Shown here piece by piece: positions 33,641 through 42,866 of a DNA stretch of 64,000 bases. Source of the DNA: Cohnella candidum (GTDB lineage: Bacteria > Bacillota > Bacilli > Paenibacillales > Paenibacillaceae); the NCBI RefSeq assembly GCF_003713065.1, contig NZ_CP033433.1, positions 3,535,001 through 3,599,000 of the forward strand. Direction: 5' to 3'. A program made the translations under genes and the position numbers. Position 1 is the stretch's first letter; each line of letters opens with the position of its first letter. The notes under the pieces are model-generated. The model did not search any database. It saw only the letters and a program-made list of their open reading frames with translations, and was not told the DNA's origin.

Positions 33641-35299
33641 TCAATCTTCCCTGGAGGACTCCAGCTTCTGCCGGTACTCTTGGGGAGTCAGCGAGTAGTA
33701 TTTCTTGAACACCTTATTGAAATAGTTCGGATTCTGGTAACCCAGCTGCAGAGAGATCTCGTAGCTTTTCATCGCAGGGTTGGCGAGCAGGGAGGCTGCC
33801 AGCTCCATCTTCAGCCGGAGCACGTAATCGCTCAAGTTCTCGCCCGTCTGCAGCTTGAAAATCCGCGAAACGTGGACCGGGTGCATGTACATGTAGTCCG
33901 CAAGCCTTTGCAGCGAAACGTCTTCCACCAGGTGCTTTTGCACGTAGTTTTTGATTTTCTGCACGGCGATTTCCCGGTCGTCTCTCGCCTCGTTCTCCAC
34001 GCTTTGGCGGAGCATCCGGAACGAATCGAAGATCCAGCTCTGCAGCGAGGAGATCGAACGGCTCGGCAGCAGTCCCGCAACGTCAGACAACGAGGGGCCG
34101 ATCATCGCCGCCAGCTCCCGGCCGTTCTTATGCGAGAAGGAAGCGAAAGAAGAGTACACGGCGAAGAAAACTTCCGTCAAATGCTCCGGAGAGTCGGCCC
34201 AATTCTGATTGAGCTCGTTCCAAATGCCCGTAAGCTTCTCTTCCGTCAGGTCCCAGTTGCCGGATTCCAACAGATGCAGCAGCAGCGGCGGCTCGTAAAG
34301 CTTCTGAAGGGAATGAACCGGCTGCTGTTCGATTTCGTCCGAAACCTGCACGAACAGCCCGTTCTGGTTCCCGACCTGTCTGCGAAGCGCGAGAAGCAGA
34401 TCGTCGTACAAGCGTTTGACGTCGCGGGGAAATTCGCCCCTTTGGCTGATCAAGACGGATACGGTACCGCGCAAATAACGCTCGACGCTTAACTGCAATT
34501 GAGACGCTTTTTGCCGCAGCTCCTGTTCCAGCTCTTCCGGCGGCAGCTCCCCCGCGGATTGCGACGTCGGCGTAATGACGAAAGCCAAATAGCCGTGCAC
34601 GCTTTTGCAGGACCAGAGGCGGAAGCGGTCCTCGAACCATTCTTCGGCCATGTTCCCGATCGCGTACTCAATCAAGGACAAGCTGTAAAAATCCATTTCC
34701 AGCAGTTGGCCTTCCACGCGTACCAGCATGAGCGAGCAAGGCTCGCCAAGTCCGATCCGGATTTTGAGCGAGTCCAGCCGGCTCTCCAGCCGCCCCGGGT
34801 AATATTTAAATCCCTGAAGCAGCTCATTGAGCAGCTCTCCCCGCAGCTTCGGCAAGCTTTCCTGGAAAGCCATGGCGACCCGTTCGTGCATCCGGTATTC
34901 GTCTCTTTCTTTACGCACCGTCTCCACGGCCAAAGCGACCTTGGACAAAATCTCTTCGTCGCTGACCGGTTTGAGCAAATAATCGAACGTTTCATGAGCC
35001 ATCGCTTGCTGGGCGTAAGCGAATTCGGCATGGCCGGACAGAAGGATGAATTTGAGCTTCTTCCAGCTTCTCCTAACTTGCGCGAGCAATTCAAGCCCGC
35101 TCATGCCGGGCATGCGGATATCGGAAATCATGATGTCCACCGAATTGGTGCTTAAAATCTCCAGCGCTTCCCGGCCCGAATAGGCTTTGAACACGTTCAC
35201 GACCCCGATGCTCTCCCATGGCAGAGTCTCCGCCAAGCTGTCGACCACGCTGGCTTCGTCGTCCACCAGCAGAAGCTGGATTTTCTCCTGTTCGTTCAT
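33641..35299 (-). CDS. YesN-type response regulator with AraC DNA-binding domain (lar-linked)
   Basis: A 552-residue regulator. Its ATG at 35299 overlaps the kinase stop codon (ATGA) and has a GGGGGGAA ribosome binding site. Receiver domain 7-125 with acidic pair DDE and phospho-acceptor Asp60 (ISDIRMPGMSG), then a middle region of about 320 residues, and a C-terminal AraC domain (VEDVSLQRLADYMYMHPVHVSRIFKLQTGENLSDYVLRLKMELA; SLQLGYQNPNYFNKVFKKYYSLTPQEYRQ). It ends just upstream of the larA promoter. It is the prime candidate to bind the two direct-repeat sites in front of larA and the transporter operon. Confidence 0.93.
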   Translation of the reverse strand: MNEQEKIQLLLVDDEASVVDSLAETLPWESIGVVNVFKAYSGREALEILSTNSVDIMISDIRMPGMSGLELLAQVRRSWKKLKFILLSGHAEFAYAQQAMAHETFDYLLKPVSDEEILSKVALAVETVRKERDEYRMHERVAMAFQESLPKLRGELLNELLQGFKYYPGRLESRLDSLKIRIGLGEPCSLMLVRVEGQLLEMDFYSLSLIEYAIGNMAEEWFEDRFRLWSCKSVHGYLAFVITPTSQSAGELPPEELEQELRQKASQLQLSVERYLRGTVSVLISQRGEFPRDVKRLYDDLLLALRRQVGNQNGLFVQVSDEIEQQPVHSLQKLYEPPLLLHLLESGNWDLTEEKLTGIWNELNQNWADSPEHLTEVFFAVYSSFASFSHKNGRELAAMIGPSLSDVAGLLPSRSISSLQSWIFDSFRMLRQSVENEARDDREIAVQKIKNYVQKHLVEDVSLQRLADYMYMHPVHVSRIFKLQTGENLSDYVLRLKMELAASLLANPAMKSYEISLQLGYQNPNYFNKVFKKYYSLTPQEYRQKLESSRED

Positions 35300-36999
35300 C
35301 GCTGTTCCCCCCTGTCTTCCCAAATCAATGACGCGCGGAAACCGCCTAACGGTGACTTCGCAAAGTACAGACCCGATTTTCCGCCGTACATGTAAATCAG
35401 GCGTTGATGGATGTTCCACAGGCCGGTTCCCGTGTTTTCATCGATCGGCATGCTGACTTTCGCTTGGAGCGCCGCCAGTTCTTCGTCGGATAGTCCCAGT
35501 CCGTTATCGTCCACGGTAATGCGGTTGACTCCGTTTTCCTGATCGCCCCTCACGAGAATGATCCCGAACTGAAGGTTGTTCTCCACTCCGTGCAGGACCG
35601 CGTTTTCCACCAAAGGTTGCAGCAGCAGCCGGGGAATTTCGAGCGACAGCATCGGTTCCGGCACCTCGATTTCGAACTGGAACCGCTGAAGCCGCGCCGA
35701 TTGGATATTCAAGTAATTTCGGATCAGCTTCAGTTCTTCCCGCAGGGTCGTCATCGAATTTTCCAGCCGGGTCGTATAGCGGTAATATTCGCCCAGATTA
35801 AGCGCCATGTCGACGACGGCTTGCTTGTCTCCCAGGCTGGCCATGTTTTTGATATAGAAAAGGCAATTGTACAGAAAATGCGGATTGATCTGCGATTGGA
35901 GCTGCTTCAGCGTCGCCTCCTGGGAACGGAGCGTCTCCTTGTACACCTTGTCGATCAACTCCTGGATTTGCGTCGCCATCTCGTTAAAGCTGCCGAACAG
36001 AAAATCGAATTCATTCCCCGGCCGCTTGTTCAACCGGAAAGAGAATTCGCCTTCCTTCATGCGCTGAACCCCTCGCAGCAGGAGGCTGATCGGCCGTTGG
36101 ACGTTGCGGTACAGCAGCAGCGCGGCCAATACGCTTAACGCCATTAACAACGCGATGGAAGTATAAAAAAGGTTGCGGCTTTTGTTGATCGGAGAAAAAT
36201 AGCTCTCAAGCGGAACGACGTCAACCAAGTACCAGCCGAGAGAAGGGGAACGGACGTAGTGGACGATATATTTCCCGCCGTTCATCGTGACGTTAAAGCT
36301 GCCGTTATCCTTCAGCTTTTGACGTTCCAGTTGTGCCGCCGTTTGCTGCACGGTGGTGTAATTGGCATCGAAACCCATGATCGGTTCTTCGCCGGGGTGG
36401 TAGAGAAAAGGCTCCCGCGCCTCCTGTTGCTTGAGCGATACCAGCATGTTCTTCAGGTTCGCGTCGTTAAACCGGACTTCCACCAACAGATTGGGATGCT
36501 CGGTTTCCTGAATACGAGAGAATAGATTCTCTTTCAACCCGAAAGACAAGGCGTTCTCGTGCAGCCATACGCCCTTCTTCCGGCTGTTGATCAATTCGTC
36601 GCTGTATTTGGCCGAGTAGTCCGTAGAGATGATCTCTTTGGAATCCCGTAAATAAAAGATGATCTGATTGCTCCATGCGCTCGTGGACGTCTGCATATTC
36701 AGCATGTCGACGATCCGGGATTGCCGTTGAAGCTGCACGCGCTGGTCGTTTTTCCCTCTGCCGTCCAAGTACTCCCGGATGCTGAAATCCAGGCTGGCGG
36801 TTACGGAGTGCTTCACAAGCTGGTCGACCATCATGTCCATCTGGTTGACGAAAAAGCCGAGCCGGCTGCGATTCTGATCCTCGATCGTATCGCGCACCGT
36901 ATCGATGCTGACCTGGTTCGAGTAACCGTATAAAAGGATGATCGGTATCAACAAACAAAGGATGAGAACGGTTACTTTTCCGAACGTCGTGTTTTTCAT
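35296..36999 (-). CDS. YesM-type sensor histidine kinase (lar-linked)
   Basis: A 567-residue kinase. Transmembrane helix at 8-27 (VLILCLLIPIILLYGYSN), an extracellular sensor to about 275, a second helix (SIALLMALSVLAALLLYRNV), HAMP (RPISLLLRGVQRMKEGEFSFRL), then the phospho-acceptor motif QINPHFLYN with His374 and an ATPase domain (VENAVLHGVE, DNGLGLSDEEL). GGAGG lies nine bases before the ATG. It is cotranscribed with the YesN-type regulator. Its sensor should read the external substrate of the adjacent transporter or its binding protein. Confidence 0.93.
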   Translation of the reverse strand: MKNTTFGKVTVLILCLLIPIILLYGYSNQVSIDTVRDTIEDQNRSRLGFFVNQMDMMVDQLVKHSVTASLDFSIREYLDGRGKNDQRVQLQRQSRIVDMLNMQTSTSAWSNQIIFYLRDSKEIISTDYSAKYSDELINSRKKGVWLHENALSFGLKENLFSRIQETEHPNLLVEVRFNDANLKNMLVSLKQQEAREPFLYHPGEEPIMGFDANYTTVQQTAAQLERQKLKDNGSFNVTMNGGKYIVHYVRSPSLGWYLVDVVPLESYFSPINKSRNLFYTSIALLMALSVLAALLLYRNVQRPISLLLRGVQRMKEGEFSFRLNKRPGNEFDFLFGSFNEMATQIQELIDKVYKETLRSQEATLKQLQSQINPHFLYNCLFYIKNMASLGDKQAVVDMALNLGEYYRYTTRLENSMTTLREELKLIRNYLNIQSARLQRFQFEIEVPEPMLSLEIPRLLLQPLVENAVLHGVENNLQFGIILVRGDQENGVNRITVDDNGLGLSDEELAALQAKVSMPIDENTGTGLWNIHQRLIYMYGGKSGLYFAKSPLGGFRASLIWEDRGEQR

Positions 37000-37047
37000 C
37001 GAGGGCTGCCTCCGCCGGTTTCGAGGATGAATCTAATTAAAACAAAA

Positions 37048-37074
37048 CCCGGTGTCCCTATCAAGGACACCGGG
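37048..37074 (-). terminator. Terminator of the dienelactone-hydrolase-like gene
   Basis: A perfect 10-bp stem, CCCGGTGTCC/GGACACCGGG, with a T-rich minus-strand tail (TTTTGTTTTAATT). It separates this gene from the YesM/YesN operon. Confidence 0.9.
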
Positions 37075-37078
37075 CCAT

Positions 37079-37657
37079 TTACATATTTTTGGAGAGAAAA
37101 TCAAGCACGCGCCGCAAAAGGAGCGCCGTCGCCTCAGCGTCATAGGACGGTAAACTGCTGTCGGCGAAATAGTGTTGATCTCCTGGGTACAAGAAAAGCT
37201 CAGCCTGATGAGCCGACGCCACAAGCTCGCGTGCCGCCTCAACATCGCCCTCGTCCATGAAATAGGGGTCGGCGTCCATTCCGTGAATCTGAACCGGCAG
37301 GTCCGCCGGCCAAGGGGAGCCGAACGCCGTAGTCGGAACGCAGGAGTAAAAGAACAACGCGCCGCGGGCTCCTTCACGAGTCTGGGCGAGCTTCTGGGCG
37401 GCGACGACCCCGAGCGAAAACCCCGCATAGACGATCTCGGACGGAAACTCTCCGGCTGCATCCGTACCCCGTTCGATGATCTTCTCGAACCCCGCTTCCT
37501 CGACATAGGCCATGCCTTCCTCGATCGTGGTAAACACGCGCCCCTCGAAGAGGTCGGGAGTGTGGACGATGTGCCCCTCTCTTCTCAGCTCGTCAGCGAA
37601 AGCGTAAATTCCCTTCGTCAGTCCCAGTGCGTGATGGAATAGCAAGATCTCGGCCAT
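37079..37657 (-). CDS. Dienelactone hydrolase family protein
   Basis: A 192-residue alpha/beta hydrolase; the start at 37657 follows AAAGGAGAAAG. The nucleophile elbow GFSLG places Ser81 (Cys in classical dienelactone hydrolases), an acidic residue lies in HGMDADPYF, and His162 in PGDQHYF completes the triad. It is shorter than usual but complete. The substrate is unknown. It follows the diguanylate cyclase by 40 bp on the same strand, with no obvious functional link. Confidence 0.85.
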   Translation of the reverse strand: MAEILLFHHALGLTKGIYAFADELRREGHIVHTPDLFEGRVFTTIEEGMAYVEEAGFEKIIERGTDAAGEFPSEIVYAGFSLGVVAAQKLAQTREGARGALFFYSCVPTTAFGSPWPADLPVQIHGMDADPYFMDEGDVEAARELVASAHQAELFLYPGDQHYFADSSLPSYDAEATALLLRRVLDFLSKNM

Positions 37658-37697
37658 CCTTCTTTCTCCTTTCATAAGCGAAGTTATGAATCCGGCG

Positions 37698-39563
37698 TTA
37701 TGAGACAGTCGCAGCGACCCGATTGCGCCCATTCAGCTTGGCTTGATAGAGGGCTTTGTCCGCCAAGTCGATCAGCATTTTCGGCTCGAAGTCGGCCTGA
37801 GGCACGAGCGACGCCACTCCGGCGCTTATGGTGACGATTTCGCCGGCTTGCGATTTTTCGTGAGGGAGCCTAAGGCTGAGTACGGCCTCCCGTAATCGCG
37901 AAGCCACCTCTTGGCCTCCGTTCAGATCCGTGTCGGGCAGCAGAAGAATGAATTCTTCCCCGCCATATCGAGCCGCCATGTCCCCGGGACGCGTGGCGGC
38001 CGCATCGATCGCGGACGCCACTTTTTTCAAACATTCGTCACCGCCGAGGTGCCCGTAGGTATCGTTATAAGCTTTGAAATGATCGATATCGCACATAACG
38101 ATCGTGATCGCACTCGATTCGCGGATCGCTCTTTTCCACTCCGTGTCCAGCATCTCGTCGAAATGGCGCCGATTCGATATGCCCGTGAGTCCGTCTTTCG
38201 TCGCCATTCGCGAAAGCATCTGATTAGCTTCTTGCAAACGCAGCTCCGCCAGTTTCCGTTCCGTTACGTTCCGAATGCTAAGCATCACGCCGAGTTTATC
38301 GTTATAAGGCACTGCCGCTATGGATACCTCCACATCCATGACCGTGCCGTCGAACTTCATGAACTTGCTTTCCACATGGATAATCGGGTCGTTCTCGGAC
38401 TTTACTTCCTGCACGGCTTGAACAAAGGAAGTTCGGTACTCTTCGGGCACCAGGGAGAATAGACTCCGGTCCGCCAAATCCGCTTCGTTTTCTATTCCGA
38501 TCAAGTAAGCCGCCTGTTGGTTGCCCATGGCGATTTTACCGTCAATGGCTACTAAGATCGCATTCGGACTCAATGCAACCAGCCGGCGATGCCTCAGTTC
38601 ACTGTCGCTGAGTTTCTTTTCCGCTTTTTTGCGGGCCGTGATATCCGCTCCCGAAGCAATCGCCTCGATCACTTTTCCTTCTGAATTCCGTACGGGATTG
38701 ATCCAGTTTAAATACGTGAATCCGTTAAAGCCGGACTCATATTCGACCGTTTCTCCTGCCCATACCCGTTCATAAATGCCGTTGATGTACGATACCATCG
38801 AGGCGGGCATCACTTCTTCTACCGTTTTCCCAACGCAACGCTCCGGCGATAATCCGAGCTGATAAAGCAGCTGCCCGTCCGCCATCGTATAGATGAATTT
38901 GTCGTTCACTTTCTTCATCTTGAAGGTAAGCCCTTGCTGCAGGCGTATCGTTTCCGCCAATTCCTGTTTCACGGCCGATACTTCCAGCTCCGCTCTTTCT
39001 TTCGAGCGCTGCGCTTCGATCGCTCGATACTGCATCCCCAAAACGAAGATACAATACAAGCTGCAGGCGATAATAAACGACGTATAAACGAAAATCAGCA
39101 TTTCTGCACGGTGAGGTACCAAGATGCTAAAAGAGATTGCGACGGGAATCAAGGAGACGGCGGTCATCGCCATCCATTTCCAATGGAAGCGAACGACGTA
39201 TTTCCCGACCCACGCGGACAAGACAGCCATGACAAACGCACTCATCGAGGCCACAATGGCCGGCTCGTTTACGCCGAATTTCAGAATCCGAAAAGCCGCG
39301 ATCATGAATACCGAGATAAGGGCAGCAGGCAGTCCTCCGAAAAAAGCCCCCATCATCACGGCGATTTGCCTCGCATCGACAATGACGTGCTCTCCCACCT
39401 GCACGGTAAAAGTCATCAGCAAAATGCCGATGGAACCGGCACATAACCCGATGATCCCCCTGTTCCAACGGCGGAGGTCATCGGCAAATTTACGCATATA
39501 CCAGCTTCCGAGCAATGCGCTTATAGTAAGGACGGAAAAGTTATTAAAAAGCTGCTGAAACAT
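37698..39563 (-). CDS. Membrane diguanylate cyclase: 5TMR-LYT, PAS, PAS, GGDEF
   Basis: A 621-residue protein. ATG at 39563 is chosen for GGAGG six bases upstream. Five or six helices with the LytS/YhcK-type receptor signature (VDARQIAVMMGAFFGGLPAALIS), a coiled linker (about 180-205), two PAS domains (about 205-320 and 330-450), then a GGDEF domain from about 460. The active site reads RYGGEEF and an inhibitory I-site RPGD lies five residues before it, so the enzyme should make c-di-GMP and be product-inhibited. No EAL domain is present. Confidence 0.92.
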   Translation of the reverse strand: MFQQLFNNFSVLTISALLGSWYMRKFADDLRRWNRGIIGLCAGSIGILLMTFTVQVGEHVIVDARQIAVMMGAFFGGLPAALISVFMIAAFRILKFGVNEPAIVASMSAFVMAVLSAWVGKYVVRFHWKWMAMTAVSLIPVAISFSILVPHRAEMLIFVYTSFIIACSLYCIFVLGMQYRAIEAQRSKERAELEVSAVKQELAETIRLQQGLTFKMKKVNDKFIYTMADGQLLYQLGLSPERCVGKTVEEVMPASMVSYINGIYERVWAGETVEYESGFNGFTYLNWINPVRNSEGKVIEAIASGADITARKKAEKKLSDSELRHRRLVALSPNAILVAIDGKIAMGNQQAAYLIGIENEADLADRSLFSLVPEEYRTSFVQAVQEVKSENDPIIHVESKFMKFDGTVMDVEVSIAAVPYNDKLGVMLSIRNVTERKLAELRLQEANQMLSRMATKDGLTGISNRRHFDEMLDTEWKRAIRESSAITIVMCDIDHFKAYNDTYGHLGGDECLKKVASAIDAAATRPGDMAARYGGEEFILLLPDTDLNGGQEVASRLREAVLSLRLPHEKSQAGEIVTISAGVASLVPQADFEPKMLIDLADKALYQAKLNGRNRVAATVS

Positions 39564-39677
39564 GATGCGCCTCCGAACCAAGAATCCAACCTATCTTATT
39601 GTCGGTCAAACTGCTATTTTTTGTTAGACTTTCGACATTTTTCACGCCAGTAAAATGGATTAAAATGTAACATTAAC

Positions 39678-39723
39678 TTGACAGTAAGTCGAGAAGTGTC
39701 TATGATTTACCTGTCTGATAGGT
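39678..39723 (+). promoter_or_regulatory. gntR promoter with GntR operator
   Basis: TTGACA (39678-39683), a 17-bp spacer, then TATGAT (39701-39706). Right after the -10 box lies ACCTGTCTGATAGGT (39709-39723), an imperfect palindrome whose reverse complement matches the site in front of the binding-protein gene at 14 of 15 bases. This indicates autorepression. Confidence 0.8.
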
Positions 39724-39749
39724 GAACAGGAAAGAAGGAAAGGTTCCGG

Positions 39750-40430
39750 ATGAAGATACAAAAGATACACCTCTACGAGCAGGTGTCTCAAGAGCTTCAG
39801 AAGTATATACACGATAACGAACTGAAGGAAGGCGACAAGCTTCCTTCCGTAGAACGATTGACGGAGATGTTCGGCGTCGGGCGCTCGTCGCTGCGTGAAG
39901 CGCTCCGTTTCCTCGAAGCAAGCGAGATTATCAAGATCGAGAACGGTAAGGGTATTTTTGTGAGAGATGTCGATACATTTCGATTCTCGGGCAAGGTCAA
40001 GGTTGAAGTGGAGAAAAAGTCGCTCCTCGCCATCCTCGACGTACGCCGCGCTTTGGAAGGCAAGGCGATCGAGCTGGCAGCGAAGCGCATAACCCCCAAG
40101 CAAATCAAGGAAATACAAAGCTGTCTGGAAGAATACCGCAGGTTGAAGGAAAACGATGAAAGTACGTCCATGATCGATTTGACCTACCACCGTCTCATTT
40201 TCAAGGCTGCCGCAAATCCGATTTTGGAGAGTGTCTTAGATTCCTTTTCGGACCTGTATAATAAATTCTTCTACGAACCGCTTGGCAACAAGCAGCTTTT
40301 TGACACGACCTACCCTTATCACTTCACGATGTTCGATGCGATCGCGGCTCACGATGTAGCAGGCGCGCTGTCTGAATTCGACAAGCTGACGAACGCCCTG
40401 GAAGACTTGATTAAAACCTACGAAGTGTAA
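39750..40430 (+). CDS. GntR/FadR-family transcriptional regulator
   Basis: A 226-residue FadR-subfamily regulator. N-terminal winged helix (LYEQVSQELQKYIHDNELKEGDKLPS, GVGRSSLREALRFLEA) and an all-helical FCD effector domain (LLAILDVRRALEGKAIELAAKR; TYHRLIFKAAANPIL; HFTMFDAIAAHD, with the metal-site His residues). It is transcribed in the same direction as the following transporter operon, whose promoter carries the same operator. The effector is probably a metabolite of the imported compound. A deleted relic of this gene lies at 54170-54256. Confidence 0.93.
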   Translation: MKIQKIHLYEQVSQELQKYIHDNELKEGDKLPSVERLTEMFGVGRSSLREALRFLEASEIIKIENGKGIFVRDVDTFRFSGKVKVEVEKKSLLAILDVRRALEGKAIELAAKRITPKQIKEIQSCLEEYRRLKENDESTSMIDLTYHRLIFKAAANPILESVLDSFSDLYNKFFYEPLGNKQLFDTTYPYHFTMFDAIAAHDVAGALSEFDKLTNALEDLIKTYEV

Positions 40431-40454
40431 ACTGATTTCAGGATCATGAGGGGA

Positions 40455-40504
40455 TTGACAAAAAAATCTTATTCCCCTACTATGAACTTACCTATCATAC
40501 AGGT
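40455..40504 (+). promoter_or_regulatory. Promoter and GntR operator of the transporter/PLP-enzyme operon
   Basis: TTGACA (40455-40460), a 17-bp spacer, then TACTAT (40478-40483), with the operator ACCTATCATACAGGT at 40490-40504 over the expected transcription start. Repression by GntR is the simplest reading. Confidence 0.8.
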
Positions 40505-40555
40505 TGACAGTTAGATAGCTAGCCGGTATGGTATCTAAATTGGAGGGGGAAGAAA

Positions 40556-41902
40556 ATGGTATTTCCAACTGTTTTGAAAGCGGTTTCTAAATGGGCTGTG
40601 TCGTCAGTTGCGCTTGCGTTGGTCCTGTCTGCGTGCGGCGGCAATGCCAACAAGGATTCCGGCGCCAGCCCCAGCGATTCCGGCGGAGAGAAAGTGAAGC
40701 TCCGGATGATTGAGAGCTTGACCTCGGATGCCCGTACGACCATGCTTCAGTCCATGATCGACGCGTTCGAGAAAAAGAACCCCAACATCCAGGTCGAATT
40801 GATCTCGCCTCCGTTCGACCAAGCGGACAACAAGATCCGCACGATGCTCAGCGCCAAGGAAGATATCGATATCGTCGAAGCACGCGATCTGAACGTTGCC
40901 GAGTTTGTCAACAACGGTTATCTAGCACCTCTTAGCCCATATACGAAAAATTGGAGCGAGTATTCCACTTTGACGCCGGCCGCAATCGACGTAGGCAAAA
41001 TCGGCGACGAATTGTACTTCATTTCCAACGGTCTCTATCAGCGTCAGCTGTTCTATCGCGCGGATTGGCTGAAAGAAGCAGGAATCGCAGTGCCGAAGAC
41101 TTATGAAGATCTTCTCAACGCTTCCATAAAGCTGACCGACAAATCCAAAAACCGCTATGGCTTCTCCTTCCGCGGCGGCCCCGGCGCGAACAGCGTTCCC
41201 GATACGATGATCCTTGCCTATAATGGTGCGGATGTCAATACCAAAGACGCCATGTTCCTGAACAACGGCAAGTCCATCTACTCTTCCGACGCAGCCAAGA
41301 AAGCGCTCGAACTGTATTTGAAGCTCTTCAAGGAAGGCTCGCCTCCAGACTCGGTCGGCTGGGGATTTTCCGAGCAGGTTAAAGCATTTACATCCGGCGT
41401 GACGGCGTTCCTCCTGCAGGATCCGGACGTTATCAACTCGCTGAAGGAGAGCATGGAAGACGGAACGTGGGCGACTGCGCCGATGCCGGTTGGTCCAGGC
41501 GGCGTCGCGCTGATCAACTCCGGCGGCGCGGGCTGGGGAATCACGTCCTTCTCCGCGCATAAGGACGCTGCTTGGAAGTTGATCGAATTCCTGAGCTCCA
41601 ATGAACAAAATTTGACATGGTCCAAGGGCTACGGCACGATTCCGATCCACACGACGGCAACCTCGGACGAATATTTCCAATCCGGTCCCTACAAGACGCT
41701 GCTGGATATGACGGCCGATTCCAAGACTTTCGTCAGCTACAAGGCTCCATTCAACTATCCGGCCAACAGCAAGTTCGGTACGGTGTCCATGGAATCCGGC
41801 CAGAAGATGCTGCTCGGCAAGGCTACCGTCGAAGAAACGCTCGCGGTATGGGATAAGTTCTGGGTCGATGCGAAAGCAGAGCTTGAAGCGACTAAAAAAT
41901 AA
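40556..41902 (+). CDS. Sugar ABC transporter substrate-binding lipoprotein (GntR operon)
   Basis: A 448-residue family-1 binding protein. Signal peptide with lipobox VLSAC (Cys27), a short Asn/Ser/Gly linker, then VKLRMIESLTSDARTTMLQ, NIQVELISPP, IDIVEARDLNVAEFV and GWGFSEQVKAFTSG. GGAGGGGG precedes the ATG. First structural gene of the GntR-controlled operon. The fold suits sugars or glycosides, while the last gene of the operon is a sulfur amino acid type enzyme. Confidence 0.92.
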   Translation: MVFPTVLKAVSKWAVSSVALALVLSACGGNANKDSGASPSDSGGEKVKLRMIESLTSDARTTMLQSMIDAFEKKNPNIQVELISPPFDQADNKIRTMLSAKEDIDIVEARDLNVAEFVNNGYLAPLSPYTKNWSEYSTLTPAAIDVGKIGDELYFISNGLYQRQLFYRADWLKEAGIAVPKTYEDLLNASIKLTDKSKNRYGFSFRGGPGANSVPDTMILAYNGADVNTKDAMFLNNGKSIYSSDAAKKALELYLKLFKEGSPPDSVGWGFSEQVKAFTSGVTAFLLQDPDVINSLKESMEDGTWATAPMPVGPGGVALINSGGAGWGITSFSAHKDAAWKLIEFLSSNEQNLTWSKGYGTIPIHTTATSDEYFQSGPYKTLLDMTADSKTFVSYKAPFNYPANSKFGTVSMESGQKMLLGKATVEETLAVWDKFWVDAKAELEATKK

Positions 41903-41934
41903 TCGACGGCGCATAGGTTAACGAAAAGAGAACT

Positions 41935-41958
41935 GGCAGGCAGCTTCGGCTGCCTGCC
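41935..41958 (+). promoter_or_regulatory. Intercistronic hairpin after the binding-protein gene
   Basis: A perfect 10-bp stem GGCAGGCAGC/GCTGCCTGCC with a TTCG tetraloop, followed by TTGTT. It probably stabilises the binding-protein message or partly terminates transcription before the permeases. Confidence 0.65.
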
Positions 41959-41990
41959 TTGTTCCCTGCATCTTAAGGCGGTGAATTCTA

Positions 41991-42866
41991 ATGAAACAGC
42001 GGACATTTATATGGCTTAGCTTATTCCCCGCATTCCTGCTGCTTGGCGTCTTCACGTTCTATCCTTTCTTGCGCGGCGTCCTCATGGCGTTCCAGCATTA
42101 CGAATTGTTCGATCAGCGCAATATTGACTTCGTAGGGCTGGATAATTTCGTGACTGCGTTCAAGGACAGCAAGTTCCTCACCGCGCTTGAGAACAGCGTA
42201 TATTGGGTCTTTTTCTCGCTGATTTTCCAATTCGCGATCGGGCTCGCGCTGGCGCTCATGCTGAAAAAGCAGTATCGCGGCCGAGGCGTTTATCAGGGCT
42301 TCGTGTTTTATTCCTGGGCGCTGTCCGGGTTCCTGATCGGACTCATCTGGAAATGGCTGTTCAACTCCCAGTACGGGGTCATCAACGACTTGCTGCTCAA
42401 GATCGGTCTTATAGACGATCGGATCGGCTTCTTGTCGGATCCGCATTGGGCGATGTTCTCGGTCATCGTCGCGAACGTATGGTATGGCATTGCCTTCTTT
42501 GCCATCATGCTGCTCGCCGCCTTGCAATCGGTACCGGCAGAATTGTACGAAGCCGCGGACATCGACGGCGCGAACGCGTTCCGCAAGTTTTTCAACGTGA
42601 CGTTGCCCTACATTATGCCTACAATTATCGCTACCACACTGCTGCGGGTCATCTGGATTTTCAACGACCCGACGCTGATCTACGGCATGACCAACGGCGG
42701 CCCCGCCGGAAGCACGCACGTCCTGTCGTCCCTATTAATGGAAAGATTGCTCGCCGGCAATTATGGCATGGCTTCCGCCATCGGCGTCATTATGCTTGCA
42801 ATACTGATGCTGTATACGGTCTTCTATTTGTTCGTGACGAAGTCCGAGAAAGTGGGTGACTTCTGA
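41991..42866 (+). CDS. CUT1 sugar ABC transporter permease (MalF-like, GntR operon)
   Basis: A 291-residue membrane protein with six helices. The EAA loop reads YEAADIDGANAFRKFFNVTLP, followed by TNGGPAGSTHVLSSLLMERL. Its stop codon overlaps the next start (TGATG), so the two permeases are translationally coupled. Confidence 0.93.
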   Translation: MKQRTFIWLSLFPAFLLLGVFTFYPFLRGVLMAFQHYELFDQRNIDFVGLDNFVTAFKDSKFLTALENSVYWVFFSLIFQFAIGLALALMLKKQYRGRGVYQGFVFYSWALSGFLIGLIWKWLFNSQYGVINDLLLKIGLIDDRIGFLSDPHWAMFSVIVANVWYGIAFFAIMLLAALQSVPAELYEAADIDGANAFRKFFNVTLPYIMPTIIATTLLRVIWIFNDPTLIYGMTNGGPAGSTHVLSSLLMERLLAGNYGMASAIGVIMLAILMLYTVFYLFVTKSEKVGDF

